64,000 nt of DNA, taken from assembly GCF_023499255.1 (NCBI RefSeq), contig NZ_CP092183.1, positions 2,903,501-2,967,500 of the forward strand, read 5' to 3'. Position 1 is the first letter of the stretch, and the number at the start of each line of letters is the position of its first letter. This stretch comes from Couchioplanes caeruleus. Lineage in GTDB: Bacteria; Actinomycetota; Actinomycetes; Mycobacteriales; Micromonosporaceae. Both the position numbers and the translations under genes were made by a program. Below are positions 55,439-63,104 of this stretch, piece after piece. Below the pieces are notes generated by a model. That model was given only the letters and a program-made list of their open reading frames with translations. It did not search any database and was not told the origin of the DNA.

Positions 55439-56100
55439 GCGTGATCCGCGTCGCCCTGGCCGACGACCACGCCCTGCTGCGCGACAGCTTCCGGCTGCTG
55501 ATCGAGAACAGTCCCGGCTTCGCCGTCGCGGGCGAGGCGGCGACCGGCGCCGGCGCCGTCGACCTGTGCCGTCGCGAGCGCCCCGACGTGGTGCTCATGG
55601 ATGTCCGCATGCCGAAGACCGACGGCATCGAGGCGACCCGCCGCATCTGCCGCGACCCGGCCACCACGGGCGTCCGCGTGCTCATGCTGACGACGTTCGA
55701 CCTCGACGAGTACGTGTACGCCGCGCTGCGCGCCGGGGCGAGCGGCTTCCTGGTGAAGGACACCAGCGCCGCCGACCTGCTCAGCGCGATCCGGACCGTG
55801 GCGTCGGGGGAGGCGCTGCTGTCACCGGGCATCACCCGCCGCCTCATCGCCGAGTTCGTCGCACGCCCACCCTCCGCGGCCCTCGGCGCGCTGCCGGCTT
55901 GCCTCACCGAACGTGAGCGGGAGGTGCTCGCCCTCATCGCCCGTGGCCGCTCCAACGCCGAGCTCGCGGCCGAGCTGCACATCAGCCCCGGCACCGTGAA
56001 GACCCACATCGGGCGGCTGCTGAGCAAACTGCGGGCGCGCGATCGGGCGCAACTCGTCATACTCGCGTACGAGACAGGGCTGATCTCACCGAGGAGCTGA
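55435..56100 (+). CDS. NarL/LuxR-type response regulator
   Basis: This 221-residue regulator has a receiver with ALADDHALLRDSF, phospho-acceptor VVLMDVRMPKTDG and GFLVKDT, and a LuxR helix-turn-helix starting LTEREREVLALIARGRSN and ending SPGTVKTHIGRLLSKLRA. It is coupled to the kinase upstream and directly followed by a GNAT gene. Its targets are unknown; the divergent DUF998-like gene is a possible one. Confidence 0.94.
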   Translation: MSVIRVALADDHALLRDSFRLLIENSPGFAVAGEAATGAGAVDLCRRERPDVVLMDVRMPKTDGIEATRRICRDPATTGVRVLMLTTFDLDEYVYAALRAGASGFLVKDTSAADLLSAIRTVASGEALLSPGITRRLIAEFVARPPSAALGALPACLTEREREVLALIARGRSNAELAAELHISPGTVKTHIGRLLSKLRARDRAQLVILAYETGLISPRS

Positions 56101-56101
56101 C

Positions 56102-56530
56102 GTGGCGGACCTGCCGCAGGGTTACCGGCTGCTGGACGGGCCGCCGCCCGTCGACGAGTACCTGGCACTGCGCCGCGCGGCGGGCCTCACGCCACCGTCC
56201 CGCGCCCAGGCGGTCGCCGCCCTGCCCGGCAGCTGGTCCGCCTGCCACGTCCTGCACGAGCCGACCGGCCTCGCCGCCGGCATGGGCCGGGTCCTCGGCG
56301 ACGGCGGCTGGTACTTCCACATCGTCGACATGGCGGTGCTCCCGGCCCACCAGCGCCGCGGCCTCGGCGACGCGATCCTGACGGTGCTGCTGGACCGGAT
56401 CCGGCGCCAGGCCCCGCCCGGCGCGTTCGTGAACCTGCTCGCGGACCCGCCCGGCCGCGGCCTGTACGCCCGCCACGGCTTCACCGAGACCGCGCCGCAC
56501 TCGCTGGGCATGGCGATGACGCTGCGCTGA
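56102..56530 (+). CDS. GNAT-family N-acetyltransferase
   Basis: This is a 142-residue single-domain GNAT. It shows FHIVDMAVLPAHQRRGLGDAIL, with the Q/R-x-x-G-x-G/A acetyl-CoA loop, and a C-terminal PPGRGLYARHGFTETAP. GTG start at 56102, one base after the response-regulator stop, so it is probably co-transcribed with the two-component genes. Substrate unknown. Confidence 0.88.
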   Translation: MADLPQGYRLLDGPPPVDEYLALRRAAGLTPPSRAQAVAALPGSWSACHVLHEPTGLAAGMGRVLGDGGWYFHIVDMAVLPAHQRRGLGDAILTVLLDRIRRQAPPGAFVNLLADPPGRGLYARHGFTETAPHSLGMAMTLR

Positions 56531-56537
56531 CCGTCGC

Positions 56538-56777
56538 TCATCCCACCCATTCCAGGAATCGTTCGTAGAGGTCGGCCGGGGCGGATTCGCCCAGCGCGGT
56601 GAGGTCGTGCACCGCGTCGTACATCGTCGAGGCCATGTAGATGGCCAGGCCGGACGGGAAATGGCGGTACTGCGCCGCGAGGTCCTCCTTGGCGTTCGCG
56701 CACGGCCACGAGCGCTCACACACCAGGCAGTCCCAGGACGGGCGGGCCGGCAGATGGTCGGTCCGCGGAACGAGCAT
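56538..56777 (-). CDS. Small Cys-containing protein (79 aa), locus partner of XRE/DUF397
   Basis: The protein reads MLVPRTDHLPARPSWDCLVC followed by ERSWPC, giving a C-x2-C-x5-C cluster that may bind a metal. A helical C-terminal half follows with AIYMASTMYDAVHDLTALG and DLYERFLEWVG. Similar small actinobacterial proteins are often labelled flavin reductase in databases without support. A longer in-frame extension to 56900 has no credible sequence. It is coupled to the 69-residue protein upstream. Confidence 0.72.
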   Translation of the reverse strand: MLVPRTDHLPARPSWDCLVCERSWPCANAKEDLAAQYRHFPSGLAIYMASTMYDAVHDLTALGESAPADLYERFLEWVG

Positions 56778-56986
56778 CAGCGGCCGCCCCGCGCGGCCGG
56801 CGCCCGGGCCGCCACTCGTGCGGGGACGGCGTCGCCGTCGGGGATCGGCCGCTCGTCCCACTCCCGGTCGGGGCAGGGCCAGCTCAACCCGCACGAGCAT
56901 CGGGTACGCCAGAAGCTGCGCCGTACCCGCAGATGCGCCGGTGCCATCGGCGTCCGATCGTCCGCAAGCGGGGTCTCCGCCATCAC
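56777..56986 (-). CDS. Small Cys-containing protein (69 aa)
   Basis: This short protein contains RVRRSFWRTRCSCGLSWPCP, a C-x-C-x5-C cluster like that of its downstream neighbour, suggesting a shared metal-binding role. The stop lies at the start of the next gene (56777). It is divergent from the XRE regulator, with 173 bases between them. Function unknown; the pair is a recurrent actinobacterial neighbour of XRE-DUF397 loci in my memory, not verified here. Confidence 0.55.
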   Translation of the reverse strand: MMAETPLADDRTPMAPAHLRVRRSFWRTRCSCGLSWPCPDREWDERPIPDGDAVPARVAARAPAARGGR

Positions 56987-57159
56987 GCGTCCTCTCCAGC
57001 CCCGCTTCCCATCACTTTCGGCGATGAAGGGGCTACACAGAGGAGCGTGCTTGACCTAATCTCAGGCATCAATGGCTGGGAGCGAGAATCTCGGATTCAC
57101 GCATCTCACTGTCTCGTTCGGCACAACTGCAATGTTCCCGACAGCTGGAGGCGCTGGTC

Positions 57160-58038
57160 GTGACCACCGAGACGGGCTCCACCGTCCCGCGCAGGCAGGT
57201 GGGGCGGCTCGTGCGCCAGCTGCGCGAGCGGGCCGGCATCTCGCTCATGGCGGCCGCCGAGGAGCTCGAGTTCTCCCGCGCGCGGATGTACCGCATCGAG
57301 AACGGCGAAGTGTCGCTGCGCAAACACGACGTCCTCGCGATGTGCTCGGTGTACGGCGCCGACGCCCAGATCACCGAGGTGCTGGTGGGGCTGGCCCGCG
57401 AGTCCAAGTCCAAGGGCTGGTGGCACGCGTACGGCGACGTCGTCCCCGCCTGGTTCGAGCTGTACGTCGGCATGGAGACCGCGGCGCAGCGGCTGCGGCA
57501 CTACGCGCCCAGCGTGGTCCCGGGCCTGCTGCAGAACCGCGAGTACGCCGAATGGGTCTTCCGCAAACGCACCGACCTCGACGAGGCGGGCGTCCAAAAC
57601 GCGGTGACCGTACGCCTGGAACGCCAGGAACTGCTGCGCCGGCACAGCCCGCGGCCCCCGGTTCTCGATGTGATCATCGACGAGGGCGTCCTGCGCCGGA
57701 CGATCGCCGACACGCTCGGCATGCAGAAGCAACTGGCGCACCTGGTCAACATCTCCCAGCGCCCCGGCGTGAGCGTGCGTGTCCTGCCGTTCTCGGCCGG
57801 CCCGCACAGCGCGTCCAGTGCCGGTTCGTTCACCATCCTCGACTTCCCGACGGTCGGTACGGCAGCCCCCGAACCGACGACCATCTACAGCGAGAATCTG
57901 ACCGGTGCCCTCTACCTCGACAAGCCCGGCGAAGTGGAGACTTACAGCGGCATCTGGCAGGAGCTCGACCGGGCGGCACTCGACCAGCGGGATTCCGACG
58001 ACCTCATCGGCATGATCATCAAGGAGAGCGATGGCTGA
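57160..58038 (+). CDS. XRE-family regulator with DUF5753 domain
   Basis: This 292-residue protein has an N-terminal helix-turn-helix (about 12-70, VRQLRERAGISLMAAAEELE, SRARMYRIENGEV) and the C-terminal DUF5753 domain (about 110-285, LRHYAPSVVPGLLQNREYA, RQELLRRHSPRPP, VRVLPFSAGPH). Such proteins are the WhiJ-like regulators expanded in streptomycetes and relatives, usually next to a DUF397 gene. The GTG at 57160 follows GGAGG by about eight bases. The DUF397 ATG lies inside its 3' end. Confidence 0.93.
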   Translation: MTTETGSTVPRRQVGRLVRQLRERAGISLMAAAEELEFSRARMYRIENGEVSLRKHDVLAMCSVYGADAQITEVLVGLARESKSKGWWHAYGDVVPAWFELYVGMETAAQRLRHYAPSVVPGLLQNREYAEWVFRKRTDLDEAGVQNAVTVRLERQELLRRHSPRPPVLDVIIDEGVLRRTIADTLGMQKQLAHLVNISQRPGVSVRVLPFSAGPHSASSAGSFTILDFPTVGTAAPEPTTIYSENLTGALYLDKPGEVETYSGIWQELDRAALDQRDSDDLIGMIIKESDG

Positions 58039-58222
58039 CCTGACCGGTGCCCGGTGGCACAAGAGCACCCGCAGCGGCAGCAACGGCGGCGACTGCGTGG
58101 AGGTCGCGGACAACCTGCCCGGCATCGTGGCGGTCCGCGACAGCAAGGACCCGGCCGGCCCGGTCCTGATCTTCCCCCGCGACACGTGGCAGGCGTTCAT
58201 CGCCGAGCTCAAGGACCAATAA
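58031..58222 (+). CDS. DUF397 protein
   Basis: This 63-residue protein reads ARWHKSTRSGSNGGDCVEVA and ends with FPRDTWQAFIAELK, the full DUF397 pattern (WxKSxxS...CVEVA...VRDSKDP). It overlaps the XRE gene by eight bases with AAGGAG before the ATG. DUF397 proteins are thought to antagonise or assist the neighbouring XRE regulator in developmental control. Confidence 0.95.
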   Translation: MADLTGARWHKSTRSGSNGGDCVEVADNLPGIVAVRDSKDPAGPVLIFPRDTWQAFIAELKDQ

Positions 58223-58231
58223 CCTGCTCGG

Positions 58232-59425
58232 GTGACCGTCACCGCAGACCTGCCCGCCCCCGGCCCGATGTGGCACCGCTGGGCCACGCTGGCCGCCGCG
58301 CTCACCGCCATCGGCTTCGACGACACGTGGACGGTGGACGAAACGGGAGCCCACCACGACGACGGCGGCGGCAACTGGTCCCACCTCACCCTGATCGAGG
58401 CGGGCCGCGCGGTCCTCTACGGCTACGACCACGAATACAGCGACACCATCCACGAGGAACCCCCGATCGACCTGCTCGCGGACGCGCCCGCCTGGCTCCC
58501 CTGGGCGGAGCTGGTCCGGCACGCCGGTCAGGACCAGCTCGGCTACGCCCTCTGGTACGACGACGGCCACTGGAGCCGGGCCGCGTACCCGGAAGGCGTC
58601 AACGACGGCCTCACCGCGACCGCGGCCCCGGTCCTGACCGACGAGGCGGCCCGCACCGAACTCATCGGCATCGTCTTCGACTGGGGCAACCACCCGGCCG
58701 ACACCCCCGCCGAACGCGCCCGAGCAGCCACGGCGGCGGACCGCCTGCTCCACAGCTTCGACGCCGAGTCCCTGCAGGCCCTGCTCGACGACCTACCCAC
58801 CTTCGACGCGTACGCCGGCCACACAGTCGCCCGGCGAGCAGGAATCCTCCCCGGCACCACACCCCCGGTCAGCGCGGAAGGAACCCGCCCACCCCGCCGC
58901 ACCGTCCGCAAGCTCAGCGAAACGGAACACGACCGCCTCATCTGGTCGGCCATGCACACCGAACCCGAACGCCACCGCCCGGCACCGGTCCCCACGGGCG
59001 AACTCGGCGCGCTGGCGACCTGGCTGAGAACCCACGCCCCGGCCGGCGACGGCCGCTGCTCCCTCCTCGCGTACGCCGACAGCACCACGGTGTCGGCCCG
59101 CCACGGCACCCACCCACCGGCCGACAACCCCGGCCAGGGCAGCCTGGGAACCTTCCGAGACCTCAGCACCCTCATCCGCGGCCTCCGACAGGCAGAAGCC
59201 GATGACGCGTACGGAAGCTGGCTCTTCCTCCGGGTCGAAACAACGGCGAACGAGGTGACGGTGGAACGCATCTACGACTCCTGGCCGTCATGGTGGGACG
59301 ACAACGGACGCTCAGGCCCGTGGCGAAGTCACCTGAAGGCGGAGATCGACGGCCGAGCGGAGGAGTGGAAGCCGTCATGGGCAGGCCTGCTGCTGCCAGA
59401 GATCGCCTACCGCCCCGTGAACTGA
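58232..59425 (+). CDS. Unrecognised 397-aa protein downstream of DUF397
   Basis: This soluble acidic protein is rich in Trp and Asp, with FDDTWTVDETGAHHDDGGGN near residue 30, a WLPWAELVRHAGQDQLGYAL segment near 90, a DWGNHPADTPAERARAATAA helix near 150-165, a basic RPPRRTVRKLSETEHDRLIW middle segment and a C-terminal VERIYDSWPSWWDDNG motif. GTG start nine bases after the DUF397 stop suggests co-transcription. No catalytic pattern is evident and no family is recognised. Codon use matches the genome. Confidence 0.78.
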   Translation: MTVTADLPAPGPMWHRWATLAAALTAIGFDDTWTVDETGAHHDDGGGNWSHLTLIEAGRAVLYGYDHEYSDTIHEEPPIDLLADAPAWLPWAELVRHAGQDQLGYALWYDDGHWSRAAYPEGVNDGLTATAAPVLTDEAARTELIGIVFDWGNHPADTPAERARAATAADRLLHSFDAESLQALLDDLPTFDAYAGHTVARRAGILPGTTPPVSAEGTRPPRRTVRKLSETEHDRLIWSAMHTEPERHRPAPVPTGELGALATWLRTHAPAGDGRCSLLAYADSTTVSARHGTHPPADNPGQGSLGTFRDLSTLIRGLRQAEADDAYGSWLFLRVETTANEVTVERIYDSWPSWWDDNGRSGPWRSHLKAEIDGRAEEWKPSWAGLLLPEIAYRPVN

Positions 59426-59803
59426 CATCGCGACGCCCTGCTGACGCCGCCGCCCGTACTGGTCACGACCGTGCATGCCCGTCGTTGTCCCGCCGGCTTC
59501 TCGTCTCGCGTGCTTCTCGTAGTCCCCGCCCTGTCTCCTCTGGCGTTCTCCTCTTCGTCCCGTGCGTCTCTTCGTCCCGTGCGTCTCTTTTCGTCTTGCG
59601 CCTCTTGTCCTGGGCCTCTCTTCGTCCTGCGCCTGTCGCCGTTCCGCGTCTCCCTTCGTCTTGCGCCTGTCCTTGTCCTGCGCCTGTCCTCGTCCCGCGT
59701 CCGTCTCCTGTCCGCGAGCTGTTCCTCCGTCGCCCGCCCCGGGCATCGCGGCGCGGCCCTGCGCGCCCGTCTCATCGCGGCCCGCGCCCCGCGCGGGGAT
59801 ACA
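59426..59803. other. Gene-free 378-base stretch with a 17-base minisatellite
   Basis: No plausible gene was found. The stretch after 59500 is pyrimidine-rich on the plus strand and mostly built of degenerate 17-base tandem units (see 59552-59721). Open frames through it on either strand give low-complexity Ser/Leu/Arg translations that look like repeat artefacts. Its right end holds the promoter of the PemK-like gene. Confidence 0.65.
59552..59721. repeat. About ten tandem copies of a degenerate 17-base unit
   Basis: Units such as TCTTCGTCCCGTGCGTC, TCTTCGTCCTGCGCCTG, CCTTCGTCTTGCGCCTG and TCCTTGTCCTGCGCCTG follow head to tail without spacers, starting at 59552, 59569, 59586, 59603, 59619, 59636, 59653, 59670, 59687 and 59704. 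The 17-base period is not a multiple of three, so this is not a protein repeat. Confidence 0.85.
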
Positions 59804-59805
59804 GT
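59800..59805 (+). promoter_or_regulatory. Putative -10 box for leaderless pemK-like mRNA
   Basis: TACAGT ends seven bases before the GTG at 59813, which supports that start over the GTG at 59804. Confidence 0.45.
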
Positions 59806-59812
59806 GCCGGTC

Positions 59813-60445
59813 GTGAGCAGACTCCTCAACGGCATCACCGACGCGCTCCGTCGTATCGCCGGCGGCCGCACCCGCACGCGGCAAGGCACCGCCTCCACCG
59901 GCACCGCCTCCACCGGCACCGCCTCCCGCGGCACCTCGACCGGCGGAACCGCCCAGCGCAGCACCTCTAGCGGCCGCACCTCCGCCGGCGGAACCACCCA
60001 GCGCAGCACCGGCCGTGAAGGCGTCGGGTCCCAGGGCACAACCCACTCCTCTTCACGCCACGTCCCCACCGCCAAACGAGGCCGCCACCTCGAGTACACC
60101 CCCAACCTCGACGGCGACGCCGACCCGGGCGAAGTCGTCTGGACCTGGGTCAAGTACGAGGACGACCCGAACCAGGGCAAGGACCGCCCCGTCCTCGTCG
60201 TGGGCCGCGACGGCCGTACCCTCCTCGGCCTGATGCTCTCCAGCCAGAGCGAACGCGACGGCCAACGCAACTGGCTGGCCCTCGGCCCCGGCGCCTGGGA
60301 CCGCGAGTCCCGCCCCAGCTGGATCCGCCTCGACCGCATCCTGGAGGTCGACGAGGACGGCATCCGCCGCGAAGGGGCAGTCCTCGACCGCGGCCGCTTC
60401 GACCAGGTGGCGGACGCCCTCCGCCGCGACTACGGCTGGGCATAA
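59813..60445 (+). CDS. PemK/MazF-like protein with long Ser/Thr/Gly N-terminal region
   Basis: This 210-residue protein starts VSRLLNGITDALRRI. A Thr/Ser/Gly/Arg low-complexity segment (about 25-85, with TASTG, TASTG, TASRG repeats) follows, then a C-terminal PemK-like core (about 100-210, GEVVWTWVKYEDDPNQGKDRP, VLVVGRDGRTLLGLML). MazF/PemK toxins are ribosome-independent RNases. No antitoxin gene is adjacent, so this is either an orphan or a domesticated protein. The GTG at 59804 is an alternative start. It is flanked by two minisatellites. Confidence 0.75.
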   Translation: MSRLLNGITDALRRIAGGRTRTRQGTASTGTASTGTASRGTSTGGTAQRSTSSGRTSAGGTTQRSTGREGVGSQGTTHSSSRHVPTAKRGRHLEYTPNLDGDADPGEVVWTWVKYEDDPNQGKDRPVLVVGRDGRTLLGLMLSSQSERDGQRNWLALGPGAWDRESRPSWIRLDRILEVDEDGIRREGAVLDRGRFDQVADALRRDYGWA

Positions 60446-60449
60446 CCCC

Positions 60450-60529
60450 GCGCTCTCGCGGCGCCGCGCTCTCGCGGCCGCGCGCTCTCGCGGCCGCGCG
60501 CTCTCGCGGCCGCGCGCTCTCGCGCCCGC
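60450..60529. repeat. Five tandem copies of a 16-base NotI-containing unit
   Basis: GCGCTCTCGCGGCCGC repeats five times head to tail (starts 60450, 60466, 60482, 60498, 60514); the three middle copies are identical and contain GCGGCCGC, the outer ones have one or two changes. It lies directly after the pemK-like stop codon and could form stems in RNA. Confidence 0.9.
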
Positions 60530-60778
60530 TCGCTGCCTCACGGTCACGGCTGCACATCCGCCCGTGCGCCCGTGCGCCCGCGCTCCCGCCGCCTCCTGCT
60601 CACGGCTCCACATCCGCCTCGCGTTCCGCGCGACGTCTCGCGCGGAGCACGGGACAGTTCACGCGACCCCCGGCGGCAACTCGATCAAGGCATACCCGCA
60701 CCTCCTCCCGCACAGATCCGTCAGTCACTCACCCCCGACCCAACGGGGCATAACCCGCACCGCGGAAAGGTTGGCCAC

Positions 60779-60784
60779 TACCGT
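60779..60784 (+). promoter_or_regulatory. Putative -10 box, leaderless gene at 60792
   Basis: TACCGT ends seven bases before the ATG at 60792, again the leaderless geometry. Confidence 0.45.
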
Positions 60785-60791
60785 GGTGGAT

Positions 60792-61493
60792 ATGGACAAG
60801 GACGTCATGGTGGGTTTCGGCGGCAAGCAGGCCTGGCTGGCCGTACGTGACGGTGACCCGGCCGAGGTCCTCGCCGCACTCGGCCTGCGCGACCTGGGCG
60901 ACGTCCCCTGGCGAGACGGCATAGACCTCGCGCACCTGACAGACGACCGGGTGGCCGTGACCCCGCCCCTCCCCGGTGCTGACGGGTCCACATGGGTCCT
61001 CGTCGTAGGCCGCTTCCTCCTGCGCCCGGACACAGCCCTCGACCTGACCGACCTGTCGAAGCACCTCCAGACCGAGGTCCAGCTGTTCGCGACCCACCGG
61101 GTGACCGAAACCCACCGCTGGCAACGGGCCACCGACGGCACCCTGATCCGCGCCTTCGGGTACGTGGGCCAGACAGGCGACGTCACCTCCTGGTACGGCG
61201 ATCCGGACGAAATCGAGCTGGCCACCGGTCTGCCGGCGACGTACCGGATCGACGATGGCGACGACGGCGACCCGGAGCAGCCCCTGGACGAGTCGATGCT
61301 CGCCTCGCTCGACGATGAGTTGACGCAGCTCCTCGACGAGGGCGACGGGGCCAGCACCAGCGGCGGCGATGCCTCGACGGTGCTCGTCTCCGAACACGAC
61401 GTGCTGCGCGTTGCCGAAGGGTGGAGCATCGACCCCACAGGGCTCGACGGACGCAAGGCGCCGGGTCCGCTGCGCCTCGGCGCGGCGACCTGA
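60792..61493 (+). CDS. Conserved-looking hypothetical protein (233 aa)
   Basis: This soluble acidic protein begins MDKDVMVGFGGKQAWLAV, with a beta-rich middle (TWVLVVGRFLLRP, LQTEVQLFATHRVTE, LIRAFGYVGQTGDVTSWYGD) and a Gly/Asp-rich acidic linker (about 165-205) before a short C-terminal EHDVLRVAEGWSIDP. I do not recognise the family. It sits 14 bases before the adenylate kinase-like gene, so they probably share a transcript. Confidence 0.72.
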   Translation: MDKDVMVGFGGKQAWLAVRDGDPAEVLAALGLRDLGDVPWRDGIDLAHLTDDRVAVTPPLPGADGSTWVLVVGRFLLRPDTALDLTDLSKHLQTEVQLFATHRVTETHRWQRATDGTLIRAFGYVGQTGDVTSWYGDPDEIELATGLPATYRIDDGDDGDPEQPLDESMLASLDDELTQLLDEGDGASTSGGDASTVLVSEHDVLRVAEGWSIDPTGLDGRKAPGPLRLGAAT

Positions 61494-61507
61494 GAGAGGA
61501 CGACACC

Positions 61508-62176
61508 ATGCGCAAGTACGTGATCATGGGCGTGCAGGGCAGCGGCAAGGGTACGCAGAGCCAGCTGCTCGCCGGCGACCTCGACCTCGTCCACATCAGC
61601 GTCGGCGACATCTTCCGCTGGCACGTGCAGCACCACACCAAGCTGGGCGCTCAGGTCCGCCGCGCCATGAACGCCGGTGAACTGATCAGCGACGACCTGG
61701 TCGAATCCGTCGTCCGCAACCGCCTCGACGACCACGACTGGAACTTCGGCTTCATCATCGACGGCTTCCCCCGCAACGGCCGCCAGGCGGAGTTCTTCAT
61801 GGAGAGCTTCGACATCGACGGCGTCATCCACCTCGAGCTCCCCGACGACGAGGTTCGCCGGCGTGTGCTCGCGCGTCGGCTCTGCCCCAATTGCGGCATG
61901 GACTACAACCTGATCGCGGATCGTCCGGAGGTCGAGGGCCGCTGCGAGATCTGCGGCACCGAGCTTGTCGTCCGCGCTGACGACACCCCGGAGGCGCTGA
62001 CGGCACGGCTGCGCGACTATCACGAGAAGACCCGTCCTGTGCTCGAACTCTTCGGCCGCAAGGAGGTCGTGCACGGCATCGACGCCCGCCCCGGCCCGGA
62101 TGAGGTCCAGCAGCAGATCCGCAAAGCCCTCAACCTCCCGCCGTACGTCCCGAGCGCCGACTCGAACTCACGCTGA
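61508..62176 (+). CDS. Adenylate kinase-like nucleoside monophosphate kinase
   Basis: This 222-residue kinase has the P-loop GVQGSGKGTQ, the NMP-binding helix (HISVGDIFRWHVQHH), the FIIDGFPRNGRQAE motif and a zinc-binding LID with RRLCPNCGMDYN and CEICG (four cysteines). It interconverts nucleoside mono- and diphosphates. GVQGSGKGT in place of GPPGAGKGT marks it as different from the canonical Adk normally encoded in the ribosomal-protein cluster. GAGAGG precedes the ATG. It converges on the polyphosphate kinase gene with 12 bases between. Confidence 0.88.
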   Translation: MRKYVIMGVQGSGKGTQSQLLAGDLDLVHISVGDIFRWHVQHHTKLGAQVRRAMNAGELISDDLVESVVRNRLDDHDWNFGFIIDGFPRNGRQAEFFMESFDIDGVIHLELPDDEVRRRVLARRLCPNCGMDYNLIADRPEVEGRCEICGTELVVRADDTPEALTARLRDYHEKTRPVLELFGRKEVVHGIDARPGPDEVQQQIRKALNLPPYVPSADSNSR

Positions 62177-62188
62177 CCCCGCAGCGAC

Positions 62189-62983
62189 CTACTTGTTGGC
62201 GGTCTGCATGCCGGAATCCGTCTCGGTCGGCGCGTCCAGATCCCAGCCCTGCCGCTTCAGCTCCGACTCGATCGATTCGCACACCGTCTCCACCACGGCG
62301 AGCCGCGCATAGTGCTTGCTGTCGCCGGGGACCACATGCCACGGCGCCCACTCATGGCTCGTCCGCTTGAGCATCTCCTCGACCGCTGCCTCGTACGCCG
62401 GCCGCTTCTCGCGGTTGCGCCAGTCCTCCTCGGTCAGCTTCCAGGTCCGCAGCGGGTCGTTGGCGCGGCTCTCGAAACGCCGTAGCTGCTCCTCCGCCGA
62501 CACGTGCATCCAGAACTTGACCATGACCATTCCCTCGGCCGTGAGGGTGCGTTCGAATTCCACGATCTCGTCGTACGCCCGGCGCCACTGTTCCTTGGTC
62601 GCGAACTCCTCCACCCGCTCGACCAGCACCCGGCCGTACCAGGACCGGTCGAAGACCGCCATGCCGCCCCAGCCCGGCAGCTTGGGCCAGAAGCGCCACA
62701 GGAAGTGATGCCTCTTCTCGTCATACGTGGGCGCGGCGAACTGGGAGACCCGCACGTGGCGGGGGTCGAGCGGGCTGACCAGCCGCTTGATCGCGCCGCC
62801 CTTGCCCGATGCGTCCCAGCCCTCGAAGACCACGCACAGCGGCGGACCGATCTTCTTCTCGCCGATCTGACCGCCCAGGAGCAGACGTAGCCTGAGCAGC
62901 CGCTGCTGGGCTTCTTCCAGCTTGGCGGCGGCCTTCTTCTTGGACAGCTCGACGGGCGGCTCGGCGGATCCCAGGCGACTCAT
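62189..62983 (-). CDS. ppk2: Polyphosphate kinase 2 (PPK2)
   Basis: This 264-residue PPK2 has Walker [10 protein letters not shown], the lid arginines near [14 protein letters not shown] and Walker B-like [15 protein letters not shown]. It transfers phosphate between polyphosphate and nucleotides. Whether it prefers AMP, ADP or both cannot be read from sequence with certainty. Start ATG 62983; an open extension upstream looks spurious. It is divergent from tyrS (121 bases apart). Confidence 0.93.
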   Translation of the reverse strand: MSRLGSAEPPVELSKKKAAAKLEEAQQRLLRLRLLLGGQIGEKKIGPPLCVVFEGWDASGKGGAIKRLVSPLDPRHVRVSQFAAPTYDEKRHHFLWRFWPKLPGWGGMAVFDRSWYGRVLVERVEEFATKEQWRRAYDEIVEFERTLTAEGMVMVKFWMHVSAEEQLRRFESRANDPLRTWKLTEEDWRNREKRPAYEAAVEEMLKRTSHEWAPWHVVPGDSKHYARLAVVETVCESIESELKRQGWDLDAPTETDSGMQTANK

Positions 62984-63104
62984 GAGGCAAGCCTGGCACC
63001 TGCGTACGACGAAAGCACCCCGAAGCGGGCCCGGGAGACGGACCGTAAGCAGATCGTCGGAATCCCGGTGTGTCCCGCCCCCCGGTATGCAGGACAATCG
63101 GTGC

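Larger units (their letters stand above)
60446..60791. other. Gene-free 346-base stretch with 16-base minisatellite and promoter
   Basis: The left part is a 16-base tandem array (60450-60529). Beyond it a 19-base word (TCACGGCTGCACATCCGCC, near 60545) recurs with one mismatch near 60600, again non-coding. The right end carries a TACCGT box for the next gene. No credible gene was found on either strand. Confidence 0.6.

Noticed and set aside
59552..59721. Possible CRISPR array
   Set aside because: The units are adjacent 17-base copies with no unique spacers and no cas genes are present.
59471..59812. N-terminal extension of the PemK-like protein through the minisatellite
   Set aside because: The translation is low-complexity Ser/Leu/Arg from the repeat, there is no ribosome site, and a TACAGT box fits the later GTG.
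62984..63104. T-box riboswitch before tyrS
   Set aside because: The 121-base gap is too short and shows no T-box sequence or specifier/antiterminator stems.
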